From Oscillatoriales cyanobacterium (GTDB taxonomy: Bacteria > Cyanobacteriota > Cyanobacteriia > Cyanobacteriales > Microcoleaceae), in the NCBI GenBank assembly GCA_004292745.1, contig RDXH01000007.1, positions 1 to 62,233 on the forward strand: a DNA stretch of 62,233 bases, written 5' to 3'. Numbering within the stretch: position 1 is the stretch's first letter; each line of letters opens with the position of its first letter. The translations under genes were made by a program, and so were the position numbers. Positions 46,070 through 56,300 of this stretch are shown in pieces. The notes under the pieces are model-generated. The model searched no databases. It was not told the DNA's origin and was given only the letters and a program-made list of their open reading frames with translations.

Positions 46070-46954
46070 ATGCTGCGAAGATTGATAGTTTATTTCATGG
46101 CTTTAACATTGTGCGTGACCACTATAGCCTGTGGTTCTCCCAGTCCCACGACGCCGGAGGCAAATCAGAATGTTAATACTGTCCGTTCTGCCCCCCCTAG
46201 CAATAATAATTTAAGTCAAGGTCAATATCCCTTACAGCAAGCTACCTACGACGATACTGACGGGGAATATAGTTTGATGTTGCTCAATACTCCCCCCGGT
46301 ACTTCCTCTATTTATCGATCGAGAGATTTGCAAATGGCTAGGTTAACGGATGAGGAAATATCCCAGGGTAAAAAAAGTTATCTGAATTTACAAAAAGATC
46401 TAGCCAGTTTACATTTGACTGAAGATTTTAAAATAGAGTACGTTCATAACGTGACCGAAACAGTCAGTAATCCTCAAACAGGTCAGCCACAAACAGTGGT
46501 AGTGAGACAGCAATCTGGTTTCTGGGCTCCGTTTGCTGGGGCCTTGGCCGGTCAGGCGATCGGCAGTTTGTTATTCACACCCCGATATTATGTGCCACCA
46601 GTCTATCAGCCGGGAGTGATTCTCACAGGATATGGCGGGTACGGTAACACTTACCGCGAGGCTGTTAACCAATATCAAACTCGCTATCAAGCCCCCCCAG
46701 CCGCTGTCAGAAACCGTCAAGCTTTAAGGACTACTGGCCGCTTGCGATCGCCCACATCCAACGCACCCGCAACTCGTCGCCCAGTACCGCCCAATGCCAA
46801 TCGATCGACAGGTTCGGGCTATGGTGGCACCAATTTGAAACGATCGACAAAACCAACTTCTCCGCAGCAAAGGCGCACTCCCAGTTTTGGTAGCGGTGGA
46901 AACTCTCGTGGCCCCAGTCGGAGTCCTGCTTTCGGAAGCCGTAGAAGGCGTTAG
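46070..46954 (+). CDS. Putative lipoprotein with Arg/Ser-rich C-terminus
   Basis: 294 residues. The N-terminus (MALTLCVTTIACGSPSP) carries a lipobox with Cys21 as the likely acylation site. A central region (about 55-175) of unknown fold includes a Gly/Ala helix (FWAPFAGALAGQAIGSLLF) and a Tyr/Pro-rich stretch. The final 100 residues are basic and Ser/Arg/Pro-rich, ending SRRRR. Tyr/Gly patches (GYGGYGNTYREA) resemble those of envelope proteins. I do not recognise the family. Confidence 0.7.
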   Translation: MLRRLIVYFMALTLCVTTIACGSPSPTTPEANQNVNTVRSAPPSNNNLSQGQYPLQQATYDDTDGEYSLMLLNTPPGTSSIYRSRDLQMARLTDEEISQGKKSYLNLQKDLASLHLTEDFKIEYVHNVTETVSNPQTGQPQTVVVRQQSGFWAPFAGALAGQAIGSLLFTPRYYVPPVYQPGVILTGYGGYGNTYREAVNQYQTRYQAPPAAVRNRQALRTTGRLRSPTSNAPATRRPVPPNANRSTGSGYGGTNLKRSTKPTSPQQRRTPSFGSGGNSRGPSRSPAFGSRRRR

Positions 46955-46985
46955 GTTCGAGATTAGTGGGCGATCGCCAATGGAT

Positions 46986-47013
46986 ACCCGATTTTTTTCA
47001 AAAAGTCGGGTAT
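46986..47013 (+). terminator. Possible hairpin terminator
   Basis: ACCCGATTTTT pairs with AAAAAGTCGGGT across a short loop, 32 bp after the lipoprotein stop codon. No T-run follows, so efficiency is uncertain. Confidence 0.45.
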
Positions 47014-47019
47014 TGTACA

Positions 47020-47269
47020 TATAGCAACCGCCAAGGCGATTAAGGCAGTAGGGGCTCTCGCATTCGGGCCCAAAATTCTTGAGTAATATCGTTTCCGGTT
47101 GTATTGGAATGATTTAACCACAGAGAACACAGAGGACACAGAGGGAGAGAATAAAGATCTGAATAATTCCGAACGATAGAGGATTTGATATAAAACCCAT
47201 AAATTATCTGCCCGAATGCCAGAGCCCTTACCCCAAAGTTATGCCTTAACCACCTTGGCGGTTGCTATA
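47020..47269. repeat. 250-bp inverted-repeat element with nested dispersed element
   Basis: The outer arms, starting TATAGCAACCGCCAAGG (47020-47070) and ending CCTTGGCGGTTGCTATA (47210-47269), are long inverted copies with small differences. Between them sits a copy of the ~110-bp dispersed element, 47088-47199, with GTTTCCGGTTGTATTGGAAT and the ACAGAGGACACAGAGG variant. It looks like one repeat inserted into another. Confidence 0.8.
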
Positions 47270-47280
47270 TCATGGTCAAT

Positions 47281-48624
47281 TTACTGACAGCGTTGCCAAT
47301 ACATTCTAGCCACTGTATCCCCAGGATTGGCTTGCAAACATTGCTCTAACAGTCGAAGGGCCACCTCTTGATCAGAGGCATGATAAGAAACGATCGCCCT
47401 TTCAAAATTGCTTTGCATGGCTAACTTCCCTTCTCGCAATTCCGGGGGATCGGCATTGAAAACTTCATACACGCCTACCTGTTCCGATTTCCCCTTGACT
47501 CGAACGCGATCGATCAAACGAATGTCATAATTTTCAGGATTTTTTAAGGCTCGAAATGTGCGATCGCTAATCAGCAAAGGCACGCCGTACTCTTTAGTTA
47601 ATCCCTCCAAACGAGATGCTAAATTCACCGCATCGCCGATGACAGTTCCATCCATCCGAGATGCACCACCCACAGTTCCCAGTATTAATATCCCCGTATT
47701 AATGCCAATGCCAATTTTAATCGGCGGACGTTCGGGTCTCGTGCGCGTGGTATTATAGTCCGCTAGCCTTTGTAGCATAGCAATTCCACCTGTGACTGCC
47801 CGATCCGCATCTCCACTAAATAAAGCCATGATCGCATCACCAATATATTTATCAATAAACCCATTATTTTCGATAATCGCGGGTTCCATCCGCGAGAGAT
47901 AACCATTAATAAATTTAAAATTATCATCCGGTGTCATCCTTTCTGATAAACTTGTAAAATCTCGAATATCTGAAAATAACACCGAAATTTCTTGCTGAAT
48001 TTGTTCCCCTAATTGAATATCAAGAAAGCTAGTTTTTTTTAATAACTGAAGAAACTGACGAGGAACAAAACGTAAAAAGGATTCATTGAGTGCTTGTAAA
48101 TAACTTTCTTTTTCTTGAAGTTCTGCAATTAGTTTAGCTTGTCTGCGAGTCAGGGTTTCTAACTCTTGATTCATTTCTATAAGTTGATAATTTTTTTGTG
48201 CCAGTTGTTTATCTTGACTATAACTGTGGATTGCTTCTGTTACCGTTAGTCTTAAATCTTCATCCTGCCAAGGTTTACCGATGTAACGATAAAGTTTAGC
48301 GTATTTGACCGCATTAGCAACCGCTTCAATAGTAGCTTGCCCAGTCAGCATTACTTTCAGGGTTTTTGGGGAAATTTCGTGAACGCGACGCAATAGTTCG
48401 TCTCCCTTCATATCCGGCATAATGTAATCGGAAATAATCAAGGGAATTTCATCACCCTCTTCAATTAATTCTGCCAGTAACTCTAAAGCATCCTCACCCC
48501 CTTCAGCTATTTCGATTCTATACTCCTCTCCGAAAGCTTTTCTCAGTTCCGATTTCAAACTCGTTAAAATAGTAGCTTCATCATCTACACAAACAATCAC
48601 AAGTTTTTTAGAAATTTTTGTCAT
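47281..48624 (-). CDS. Receiver-domain adenylate cyclase (class III)
   Basis: 447 residues: receiver (about 5-130; phospho-acceptor in LIISDYIMPDMKGDEL), a coiled coil (about 135-185) and a cyclase domain (about 205-380). Metal Asp residues are in VLFSDIRDFT and KYIGDAIMALF. The substrate pair is Lys in DKYIGD and Thr in GTVIGDAVN, as in bacterial adenylate cyclases of the K/T type. A C-terminal TPR-like part (about 400-445) follows. It is the last gene of the signalling series and overlaps the lone receiver gene by 4 bp, so it is the likely output of the cluster. Confidence 0.88.
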   Translation of the reverse strand: MTKISKKLVIVCVDDEATILTSLKSELRKAFGEEYRIEIAEGGEDALELLAELIEEGDEIPLIISDYIMPDMKGDELLRRVHEISPKTLKVMLTGQATIEAVANAVKYAKLYRYIGKPWQDEDLRLTVTEAIHSYSQDKQLAQKNYQLIEMNQELETLTRRQAKLIAELQEKESYLQALNESFLRFVPRQFLQLLKKTSFLDIQLGEQIQQEISVLFSDIRDFTSLSERMTPDDNFKFINGYLSRMEPAIIENNGFIDKYIGDAIMALFSGDADRAVTGGIAMLQRLADYNTTRTRPERPPIKIGIGINTGILILGTVGGASRMDGTVIGDAVNLASRLEGLTKEYGVPLLISDRTFRALKNPENYDIRLIDRVRVKGKSEQVGVYEVFNADPPELREGKLAMQSNFERAIVSYHASDQEVALRLLEQCLQANPGDTVARMYWQRCQ

Positions 48625-49016
48625 AATTTTTCTAATCCAGACTTGACCGTCTCGATCAACTCTTTTTCCGACCAGGGTTTAAACAAACATTGATGTAAAT
48701 TAGCTGCTGCATAAGCTCGATCGATCGCTTTTTGATCTGCCTGTCCTGTCAATAAAATTTTGACAATATTAGGGAATTTTTGATGCACGCGAATCATAAA
48801 TTCGTCGCCTTTCATTCCTGGCATCAGCCAATCGGAAACAATCAATAAAATGCTCACCTCATCTTCATTTAATTCATCAATAATATCTAATGCTTCTTCA
48901 GCATTTTGGGCTACTTCATAAACATAGGAACTTCCTAATGCTTTTCTCAATTGAGCCTTCAAGCTTTCTAAAATCACGGCTTCATCATCAACACACAAAA
49001 TCACAGGTTTAGACAT
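48621..49016 (-). CDS. Single-domain response regulator
   Basis: 131 residues, a receiver domain only. The acidic pair is in LCVDDEAV, the phospho-acceptor Asp in VSDWLMPGMKGDEF, and Lys in FKPWSEKE. It is closely related to the receiver at the front of the cyclase downstream, whose start it overlaps by 4 bp. Without an output domain it probably relays phosphate between kinase and cyclase or works as a sink. Confidence 0.85.
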   Translation of the reverse strand: MSKPVILCVDDEAVILESLKAQLRKALGSSYVYEVAQNAEEALDIIDELNEDEVSILLIVSDWLMPGMKGDEFMIRVHQKFPNIVKILLTGQADQKAIDRAYAAANLHQCLFKPWSEKELIETVKSGLEKL

Positions 49017-49079
49017 GGTAATTAATGGGTAAAGGTAATTGGTAATCAGTAATTGGTAATTGGGAATGGGTGATTGCCC

Positions 49080-50546
49080 CTAGGAGGAACTATCTGGTTG
49101 GAGATTCATACTTAAATAAACCGTAAAAGTTGTTTTTCCCGGTACAGAATTTACTTCGATTTCACCTTCATGTTTTTTAACAATTTTGCGGACAATATCT
49201 AATCCCAACCCACTTCCTTCGCCCGGAGGCTTAGTGGTAAAGAAAGGTTCAAAAATTCTGTGTTTAATTTCTTCGGGAATTCCTTTTCCACTATCGGTAA
49301 TACTGATTTTTGCAAATCCTCCTTCCTGGGTAACATCGATGGTTAGCATTCCTTTGTTATCCATTGCTTGAATAGCATTATGAATCAGATTTGTCCATAC
49401 TTGATTTAGTTCATCTGGATAGCAGTAAATCAGTGGAATTTCTGCGTAGTTTTGCACCACTTCAACCCCCTGTTTTATAGAGTTTTGATACAGGGTCAAA
49501 ATAGTCTCGATTCCCACTATCAAATTAGATTTAAATAGCTCATTTCTTTGATCCGAATGAGCATAAGTCTTCAAGGCAAATACAACTTTAGCAGCACGAT
49601 CTACTGCGGTTTCTATCGTATTTGTACCTCGCTGCAATCCTGAAAGATTATACGCAAATTCCAGCATTCTAATGCTATCCGCATGAGTCAGTATCGGTAA
49701 AAATGACTCGATGTCTTCATGGATTTTCATATCAGATAGTGTATCAGCTACGGTATCTGCATCAGGGACTCCCATTTCTTCTAGTTCGCGAGTTAAAGCT
49801 CGCTTTATTTTGCGACTATCTTTGGCCGAAAATACCTGCTTATTGTTAATAGAACATAATGCTATAGACATATTACTGACGGAAGATTGAATAGCACCTA
49901 AAGGCGTATTGACTTCGTGAGCAATCCCTGCAATTAGCTGTCCGAGTGCTGCCATTTTCTCCGATTGAATGAGTTCTTCTTGGGTTACTTGTAGTTGATT
50001 TAAGGTATTGGCTAACTCATGATTCGTTTGAGCCAGTTCTGCGTTTTTTGATTGCAAGTTATTTTGGAGTCGCTGCAATGCTAAATGGGTTTCGACGCGA
50101 GCTAAAACCTCTTCTACCTGAAAGGGTTTGGTTACATAGTCTATACCGCCGACACCAAAGGCTTTAACTTTATCAAGCACATCATTAAGCGCACTGATAA
50201 AAATGACTGGAATATGCCGTGTTTTGGGATCGGATTTGAGCTTGGTACAGACTTCATAGCCATCCATTTCTGGCATATTAATGTCTAGCAAAATCAAATC
50301 TATAGGAATAATTTGAGTTGCAGATAGAGCTTGATTTCCATCTTTTGCAGGTCTCACCTTATAGCCATGTTTGGTTAAAATACCCACGAGTAGTTGTAAA
50401 TTTGCCAGAGTATCATCTACAACTAAAATATTAGCAGGATCGGAGTTAAAAGCCACGTTATTCATATTAGTTGTACAATCGGAATTCAAAGTTTTATTAC
50501 TTGACTGCTTCGATATAGGAGGCAATTTTACCATATTCAAATTCAT
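49080..50546 (-). CDS. Receiver + histidine kinase protein
   Basis: 488 residues: N-terminal receiver (about 40-160; [16 protein letters not shown]), a coiled coil, HisKA (about 195-270; [20 protein letters not shown]) and HATPase_c (about 370-480; [10 protein letters not shown], then DSGKGIPEE and [11 protein letters not shown]). The kinase is thus under the control of a receiver, typical of a relay step. The ATG at 50546 overlaps the preceding gene by 50 bp; an ATG at 50465 gives a start 31 bp after that gene's stop and may be the true one. Confidence 0.85.
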   Translation of the reverse strand: MNLNMVKLPPISKQSSNKTLNSDCTTNMNNVAFNSDPANILVVDDTLANLQLLVGILTKHGYKVRPAKDGNQALSATQIIPIDLILLDINMPEMDGYEVCTKLKSDPKTRHIPVIFISALNDVLDKVKAFGVGGIDYVTKPFQVEEVLARVETHLALQRLQNNLQSKNAELAQTNHELANTLNQLQVTQEELIQSEKMAALGQLIAGIAHEVNTPLGAIQSSVSNMSIALCSINNKQVFSAKDSRKIKRALTRELEEMGVPDADTVADTLSDMKIHEDIESFLPILTHADSIRMLEFAYNLSGLQRGTNTIETAVDRAAKVVFALKTYAHSDQRNELFKSNLIVGIETILTLYQNSIKQGVEVVQNYAEIPLIYCYPDELNQVWTNLIHNAIQAMDNKGMLTIDVTQEGGFAKISITDSGKGIPEEIKHRIFEPFFTTKPPGEGSGLGLDIVRKIVKKHEGEIEVNSVPGKTTFTVYLSMNLQPDSSS

Positions 50547-53364
50547 TAGCTAATACTAAAAACGCATTTCCTATCGACGCATTTATAGATTTGACTTCCT
50601 GAATGAGATGGTCTACTTCACCAATATCTAAACTTTTGGCTGCACTAGCTAACTTTGCCCGTAAATCTGGTGGCAACGTAGCTATAGCTTCCGGTTCAAG
50701 CACGTCTTTGATGTCAGTTTTCGATAGAGTTTTAGCTACTTTATCGATCGCCTCTTCATAAATATAACGCACGCCGATATGTTTGTTCATTACTGCAAAA
50801 ATTTCTTGCTCCCGGAAGGGCTTCCGCATAAAATCATCGCAGCCAGCCGATACAACGACTGCTCTTTCTTCTTCCAGAACGCTAGCTGTTAGAGCAATAA
50901 TAGCAGTAGCGTGTCCCTTCGTCGTGGATTTAATTTTTTGTGTAGCCGCGTAACCATCCATCACGGGCATTCGCATATCCATCCAGATGAGATGTGGGTC
51001 CCACTCATGCCAAATATCCACAGCTTCTTGACCATTAGTGGCTTCTCTCAATTCAAACCCTAATGGATTGAGTAATTGAACTAATAACTGACGGTTAAGA
51101 GGTTTATCATCAACGATGAGAATGCGGTATCGAGGTTGGTTTGGTTCGAGTGCAATGACGCGACGTTTGTTTTGTTCTGCTTCATCGTCAGCGGTATCAA
51201 CAACCTGAATTGTAATATCAAACTTGAAAATTGTGCCAACTCCTACTTTGCTGCTGACAGTGATATCACCACCCATAAGTTGCACAAACTGACGGCTAAT
51301 TGCTAAACCTAACCCAGTCCCTTCTTGAGCATTTCTTCCCGATGCAGTTTGCATAAATGCTTCAAAAAGTTTATCTAATTCTTCCGGTGCAATTCCCATA
51401 CCTGTGTCTTCTACTTCAAAATAAATTTGTTGGTTATTTCCCACTCTTTCTTGACTATTTTTATCGGTTTCACCTGAACTTAGCAATCCACTATTCATAC
51501 AAATTCTCACACAAACTCCACCTTCTTTTGTAAATTTAATCGCATTATTGAGCAAATTAATCAAAATTTGACGGAGTTTAACTTGGTCGGTGCGAAGGTA
51601 ACGGGGAACATCAGAACCGCGCTCGAATAGCAACTGCAATCCAGCATCATCAGCTTTGAGTCGAAACATATCTTCTACATCGTCGATTAATCGATACATA
51701 TCGAATTGTTTCTCATTGATAGTTGTGCGACCAGCTTCAATTTTAGAAAGGTCTAATACTTGGTTAATTAATGTTAGTAAATGTTCGCCACTGCGAGTAA
51801 TAATCCCCACACTCTCGAAATGTTCGGATGGGAGCGATCGACTTCTGAGCATGATTTGAGCAAAGCCTAAAATTGCGTTGAGGGGAGAGCGCAATTCGTG
51901 GCTCATATGAGCCAGAAATGTGCTTTTTGCTTGATTGGCCACTTCTGCTTTTTCTTTCGCAAGTTCTAGTTGTTGGTTGGAGGCGGCTAATTCTGCGGTG
52001 CGCTCTTCCACTTTTTGCTCTAAAGTTGCAAAGGATTCTTGCAACTGATGTGCCATGCTATTAAAGGATTTAGCAAGTTGTCCAACTTCGTCTCTGCGGT
52101 TAATTACTCCCGATTGATTCCAGTTGCCTTTGGCAATATCCTTGGCGGTTTCGTTCAATTGCAAAATGGGTTTTGTCACCCACTGGGCCGTCAGAATACC
52201 AATTAGTATAGATATAATTAAAGCTGCTATACTTAGCAAAATTGTAGTACGGTTGTTGGCATCAATTTCTGCCATAAAATCGGATTCGGGAATTACCACG
52301 ACTATGGACCAATTTAAGCCTTTATCGTCTCTGAAAGGTAAGACTTGTAGAAAATGTCGCTGGTTTTTGAGGTTGAATTCTAGTTGCTGTGCGGTCTGTT
52401 TTTGGGCGATCGCATTCTGAGCCAAAAATACGGCAGTGGCTTTGGTGAGGGGATTGCTACTGTCAATTGCTTTGATTCGTTCTGCTCCAAAATCTTTATT
52501 AGCCACCGTGCGAATTGGTTTTTCTCCGGTGGAAGTAGCAACCAGCATCCCATCATGTTCGATAATAAAGCTTTGTCCGGTTTTACCAATTTTCAAGCTT
52601 TGTAAAAATTTGCCAATTTGGGATAGATTAATATTTGTTAGTAGGACTCCTTGCAGTTGACCAGATTCATTTTTATAAGGCATGGCTGCCCCTAAATAAG
52701 AGGTGATACCTTTGGTATGGGGATAGATTTGACTCCAGGTTGGTTTTCCGGCCGCAACTGCTGCTTTGTACCAAGGACGAGTGCGAGGATCGAAGTTAGG
52801 TTTGTTACTCAGTTGTTTGGTCCGATCGCCTTTTTGATTCATAGCGTAGGTACGAAAATCAAAGTTACTATAAATAGTCGAAACTCTGACAGTTAGGGAA
52901 CCATCATCGGCTCGTTCTGCCCCTAAGTTTTCCTGATTTTCCAATCCAATCCCCGCAAAGGTCAAACTGTCAAAAATTTGAATTTGTCGCCAAAAATGAC
53001 GTTCTAAACCGACTAAATCTTGTAACTTTAGTTGTCCTAAATCTAAAGCAACTGCATTACTTTGATTTACTTGATGGGGAATTGTGAGATAAGATTTCAG
53101 GTTTAAATCAATGCGGTTGGTAATTTCTCCTCTGAGTTGATTTGCCACATTGTTCACAGCTTGTTGTCCATTCTTAAACGAAAGATATCCGACAATTCCC
53201 ACAGCCACAAATGTTTGGAAGACAAAAGGAACAATCAGAACAGTGCGTAATGGTAACTTCCCAGAGAGTTCGCCGAAGCTAGAGGATATAGTTTTAGTCA
53301 ACATAAATCGCATCCGTATGATTCTAGGTTTTAGTTTGTAGGGAATTTTCATATGCTGTATCAA
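50497..53364 (-). CDS. dCache hybrid histidine kinase
   Basis: 955 residues: membrane helix (about 40-62), a periplasmic double-Cache sensor domain (about 75-370; DPRTRPWYKAA, then AMPYKNESGQL), a second helix, HAMP (about 395-450), HisKA (about 490-555; STFLAHMSHELRSPLN), HATPase_c, a receiver (WMDMRMPVMDGYA) and a C-terminal tail. The tail, RYIYEEAIDK...LPPDLRAKLASAAKSLD, resembles the tail of the ETR/CBCR kinase (KYIYEEPVEE, then PLDWLKKVSDAA). dCache domains bind small ligands such as amino acids. The 20-residue part before the second ATG (53304) may not be translated. Confidence 0.88.
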   Translation of the reverse strand: MIQHMKIPYKLKPRIIRMRFMLTKTISSSFGELSGKLPLRTVLIVPFVFQTFVAVGIVGYLSFKNGQQAVNNVANQLRGEITNRIDLNLKSYLTIPHQVNQSNAVALDLGQLKLQDLVGLERHFWRQIQIFDSLTFAGIGLENQENLGAERADDGSLTVRVSTIYSNFDFRTYAMNQKGDRTKQLSNKPNFDPRTRPWYKAAVAAGKPTWSQIYPHTKGITSYLGAAMPYKNESGQLQGVLLTNINLSQIGKFLQSLKIGKTGQSFIIEHDGMLVATSTGEKPIRTVANKDFGAERIKAIDSSNPLTKATAVFLAQNAIAQKQTAQQLEFNLKNQRHFLQVLPFRDDKGLNWSIVVVIPESDFMAEIDANNRTTILLSIAALIISILIGILTAQWVTKPILQLNETAKDIAKGNWNQSGVINRRDEVGQLAKSFNSMAHQLQESFATLEQKVEERTAELAASNQQLELAKEKAEVANQAKSTFLAHMSHELRSPLNAILGFAQIMLRSRSLPSEHFESVGIITRSGEHLLTLINQVLDLSKIEAGRTTINEKQFDMYRLIDDVEDMFRLKADDAGLQLLFERGSDVPRYLRTDQVKLRQILINLLNNAIKFTKEGGVCVRICMNSGLLSSGETDKNSQERVGNNQQIYFEVEDTGMGIAPEELDKLFEAFMQTASGRNAQEGTGLGLAISRQFVQLMGGDITVSSKVGVGTIFKFDITIQVVDTADDEAEQNKRRVIALEPNQPRYRILIVDDKPLNRQLLVQLLNPLGFELREATNGQEAVDIWHEWDPHLIWMDMRMPVMDGYAATQKIKSTTKGHATAIIALTASVLEEERAVVVSAGCDDFMRKPFREQEIFAVMNKHIGVRYIYEEAIDKVAKTLSKTDIKDVLEPEAIATLPPDLRAKLASAAKSLDIGEVDHLIQEVKSINASIGNAFLVLANEFEYGKIASYIEAVK

Positions 53365-53389
53365 AAACCCCGTTTTGGTATACTAACAT

Positions 53390-56300
53390 TTACCGCATTT
53401 TTAACTTGCCAATTGGTAAGGAGATCGCAAACTCACTCCCCTCTCCTGGTGTAGAAATACACCGCAAATTACCCCGATGATTTTCCGTGACAATTTGATA
53501 GCTAGTTGCTAAGCCCATCCCCGTACCTTTTCCGACAGGTTTCGTCGTAAAAAATGGATTAAATATTTTTTCTTGAACTTCGGGAGTCATCCCGCAACCA
53601 TTATCTTGAATAGAGATGAGTGCCATATTTTCAGAAGAGAGCGAAGTCGCGATCGCAATTTGACCGACATAATCTAACTGTGCCATAGGTTCCAGGCTAT
53701 CTTGCCGTTGTTCGATCGCATCAATAGCATTGACCAACAAATTCATAAATACCTGATTTAATAAACCACCATAACATTCAATCTTTGGTAATTTACCGTA
53801 ATTCTTGGTGAGATGAATCTTCGGTTTTCCCGCCCTACCATTCAAGCGATTTTGTAAAATTACTAAGGTACTTTCGATATTTTCGCGAAGATCTATCGGT
53901 TTTATATCTGCTTCATCCAAGCGCGAAAAAGTCCGCAAAGACTTCACAATATCGCTGATGCGCGTGGCTCCAGTTTTCATGGATTCCAGCAGCTTAGAAA
54001 AATCGCCGATGAGATACTCAAGGTCGATCTCTTCGATCCAATCAGAAATTGTCTGCGGCGGACTGGGATAATGCTCTTGGTAAAGGCGAACTAGCTCAAT
54101 TAAGTCGCTAGAATAATCGGTGGCGGGTTGAATATTGCCATAGATAAAGTTCACGGGGTTATTAATTTCATGAGCAATACCAGCTACTAATTGACCCAAA
54201 CTAGACATTTTTTCGGCTTGAATTAACTGGGTTTGGGTATTTTGCAACTTTTTGAGGGTTTTTTCTAATTCTTCAGATTGCACCCGCAGTTGAATTTCTG
54301 ATTGACGGACTGCTTCGGCCTGTATCCGATCCATTTCTGCGCCGGCACGAGTGGCAAAGATTTTCAAGATAGCAGACTGCATTTCGATATTGTTGAGCAT
54401 CGGCTTAGTGTCAAAAACCGCCAACACTCCCAAATAATTCCCAGCGGAATCTGTAATGGGCAAACCAGCATAACTTTCGGCTTGGAGAGCAACTAAATCA
54501 TCATCTTCCGGGAACAAGCATTGCACGGCATTTGGGTAGCGACACACCTCATACATACTGTTAATAGTTTTACAGGGTGTTCCGTTGAGATTGTAAGTAA
54601 AATTCTCGCCAAAGTCGTCTCCGGCCCAAAATGCTAGAGTTGTGGCGATGGATTTTTCGGAATCAATAAATTCAGCAATTAAAGCATAACGGACTTCTAA
54701 GACTTGGGCGAGATATTGAACGCAAGTTTTGAAGAATTCTTGGCCTGTTTTCGCCGCCGTACCTTCGACTATTAAACGGAGAGCTTGTTCTTGACGTTTG
54801 CGATCGCTAATATCAGTGACAGTACCAACATATCCTTCGATTTCACCGGCGTTGTCAATCACAGGTAAAGCTTGACCAATGACCCAAGCGACACTACCAT
54901 CGGGCCGCAGAAAGCGGTACTCTGATTGAAATTTTTGTTTAACTAAGGCGCTGTCATACCATTCCTGAAAAACACGCTCTCGGTCATCAGGATGGAGAGT
55001 CCGAGCCCAATCGGGGCCTATCGCTTCTTGCTGAGTTAATCCCGTAGTTTGCGACCAAGTTTGATTCACATAAAGGCAGTCACCTTTGGCATCAGTTAAG
55101 AACACGCCGATTGGTGATGCTTCTGCTAGGGTTTCATAGCGTTTTTGGCTTTGTTGGAGTTGAATTTCGGCTTTTTTTGCTCCGCTAATATCAAGGTTAA
55201 CCCCGATCATCTTGTGCGGATTGCCTTTGTCGTTGTGCCGAACTAAACCAAAGGCTTTAATGAAATGGATACTACCATCGGGATGAACCACACGAAATTC
55301 TGTATTGTATTCAGCTTGTCCTAAAACAGCTTGATTGATTAATGTTTCGATCGCCTCTCGGTCATCAGGATGTAGCCCCGTGGCCCAAATCTCGTAAGCT
55401 AATCTGGAATCGGAGTTCTTAGTGACGCCATAGAGCTCGTACATCCGATCGTCCCAAACGAGGGTATTGTCGATGATGTCCCATTCCCAACAGCCAATCC
55501 GCCCAGACTGGAGTGAACATGACAAACGCTCAGAGATTTCCTTCAGTTGAGTTTCGGCAAGTTTGCGATCGGTAATATCCATCGCCGTGCCAAACAAACG
55601 CACAATGTTTCCGTTTTGGCGATCGATTTCAATGCGACCATTAATATACCGGATAGCACCATCTAAGCGACAGATCCGCAGGTCAAAATTTTGGGGAATT
55701 CCCTGCTCGCTGGCTGCCTGAACATAACTTACAAATAATTCTCCATCTTCTCCATAATATTGTTTGATATGGTCTTCAAACTTTGGTTCTCCCTGTTCGG
55801 GATTCATCCCAAAAATCCTAAATAATTCTGCTGACCAAGTAATTTTTTGTGTAGTTAAGTCAAAGGACCAATTCCCAATCTGGGCAACTCGTTGTGCTTC
55901 TTCCAGTTGTCGCGTAAGTTCCTGTCGGGAGATATCTGCTTGTTTTCGATGGTGGATATAACGCGCTATCCCCAAATAAGAAACCACTTGCCCTTGGTTA
56001 TTTGACAGGGCTGATAAATTGGCAGAATACCAGTAATAATTGCCATCTCCATGCAAAAATCGGTATTCGATTCCCCGCAGTTTCTCACCTTGCAAACAGC
56101 GATGTAAGGCATTTACACAAATTGGTAAATCCGCTGGGTAAACCGACGGCTCAAAAGGCTGACCTAACAATTCTGCGATGTCGTATCCCGTAACTTCTTG
56201 AAAGTTGGGACCCAGATAGCTGAAGGTGCTGTCGGGATTGATGACATAAACCAGATCGTTGAGATTTTCAATGATGCTGCGGAATTTTTCTTGACTGGTT

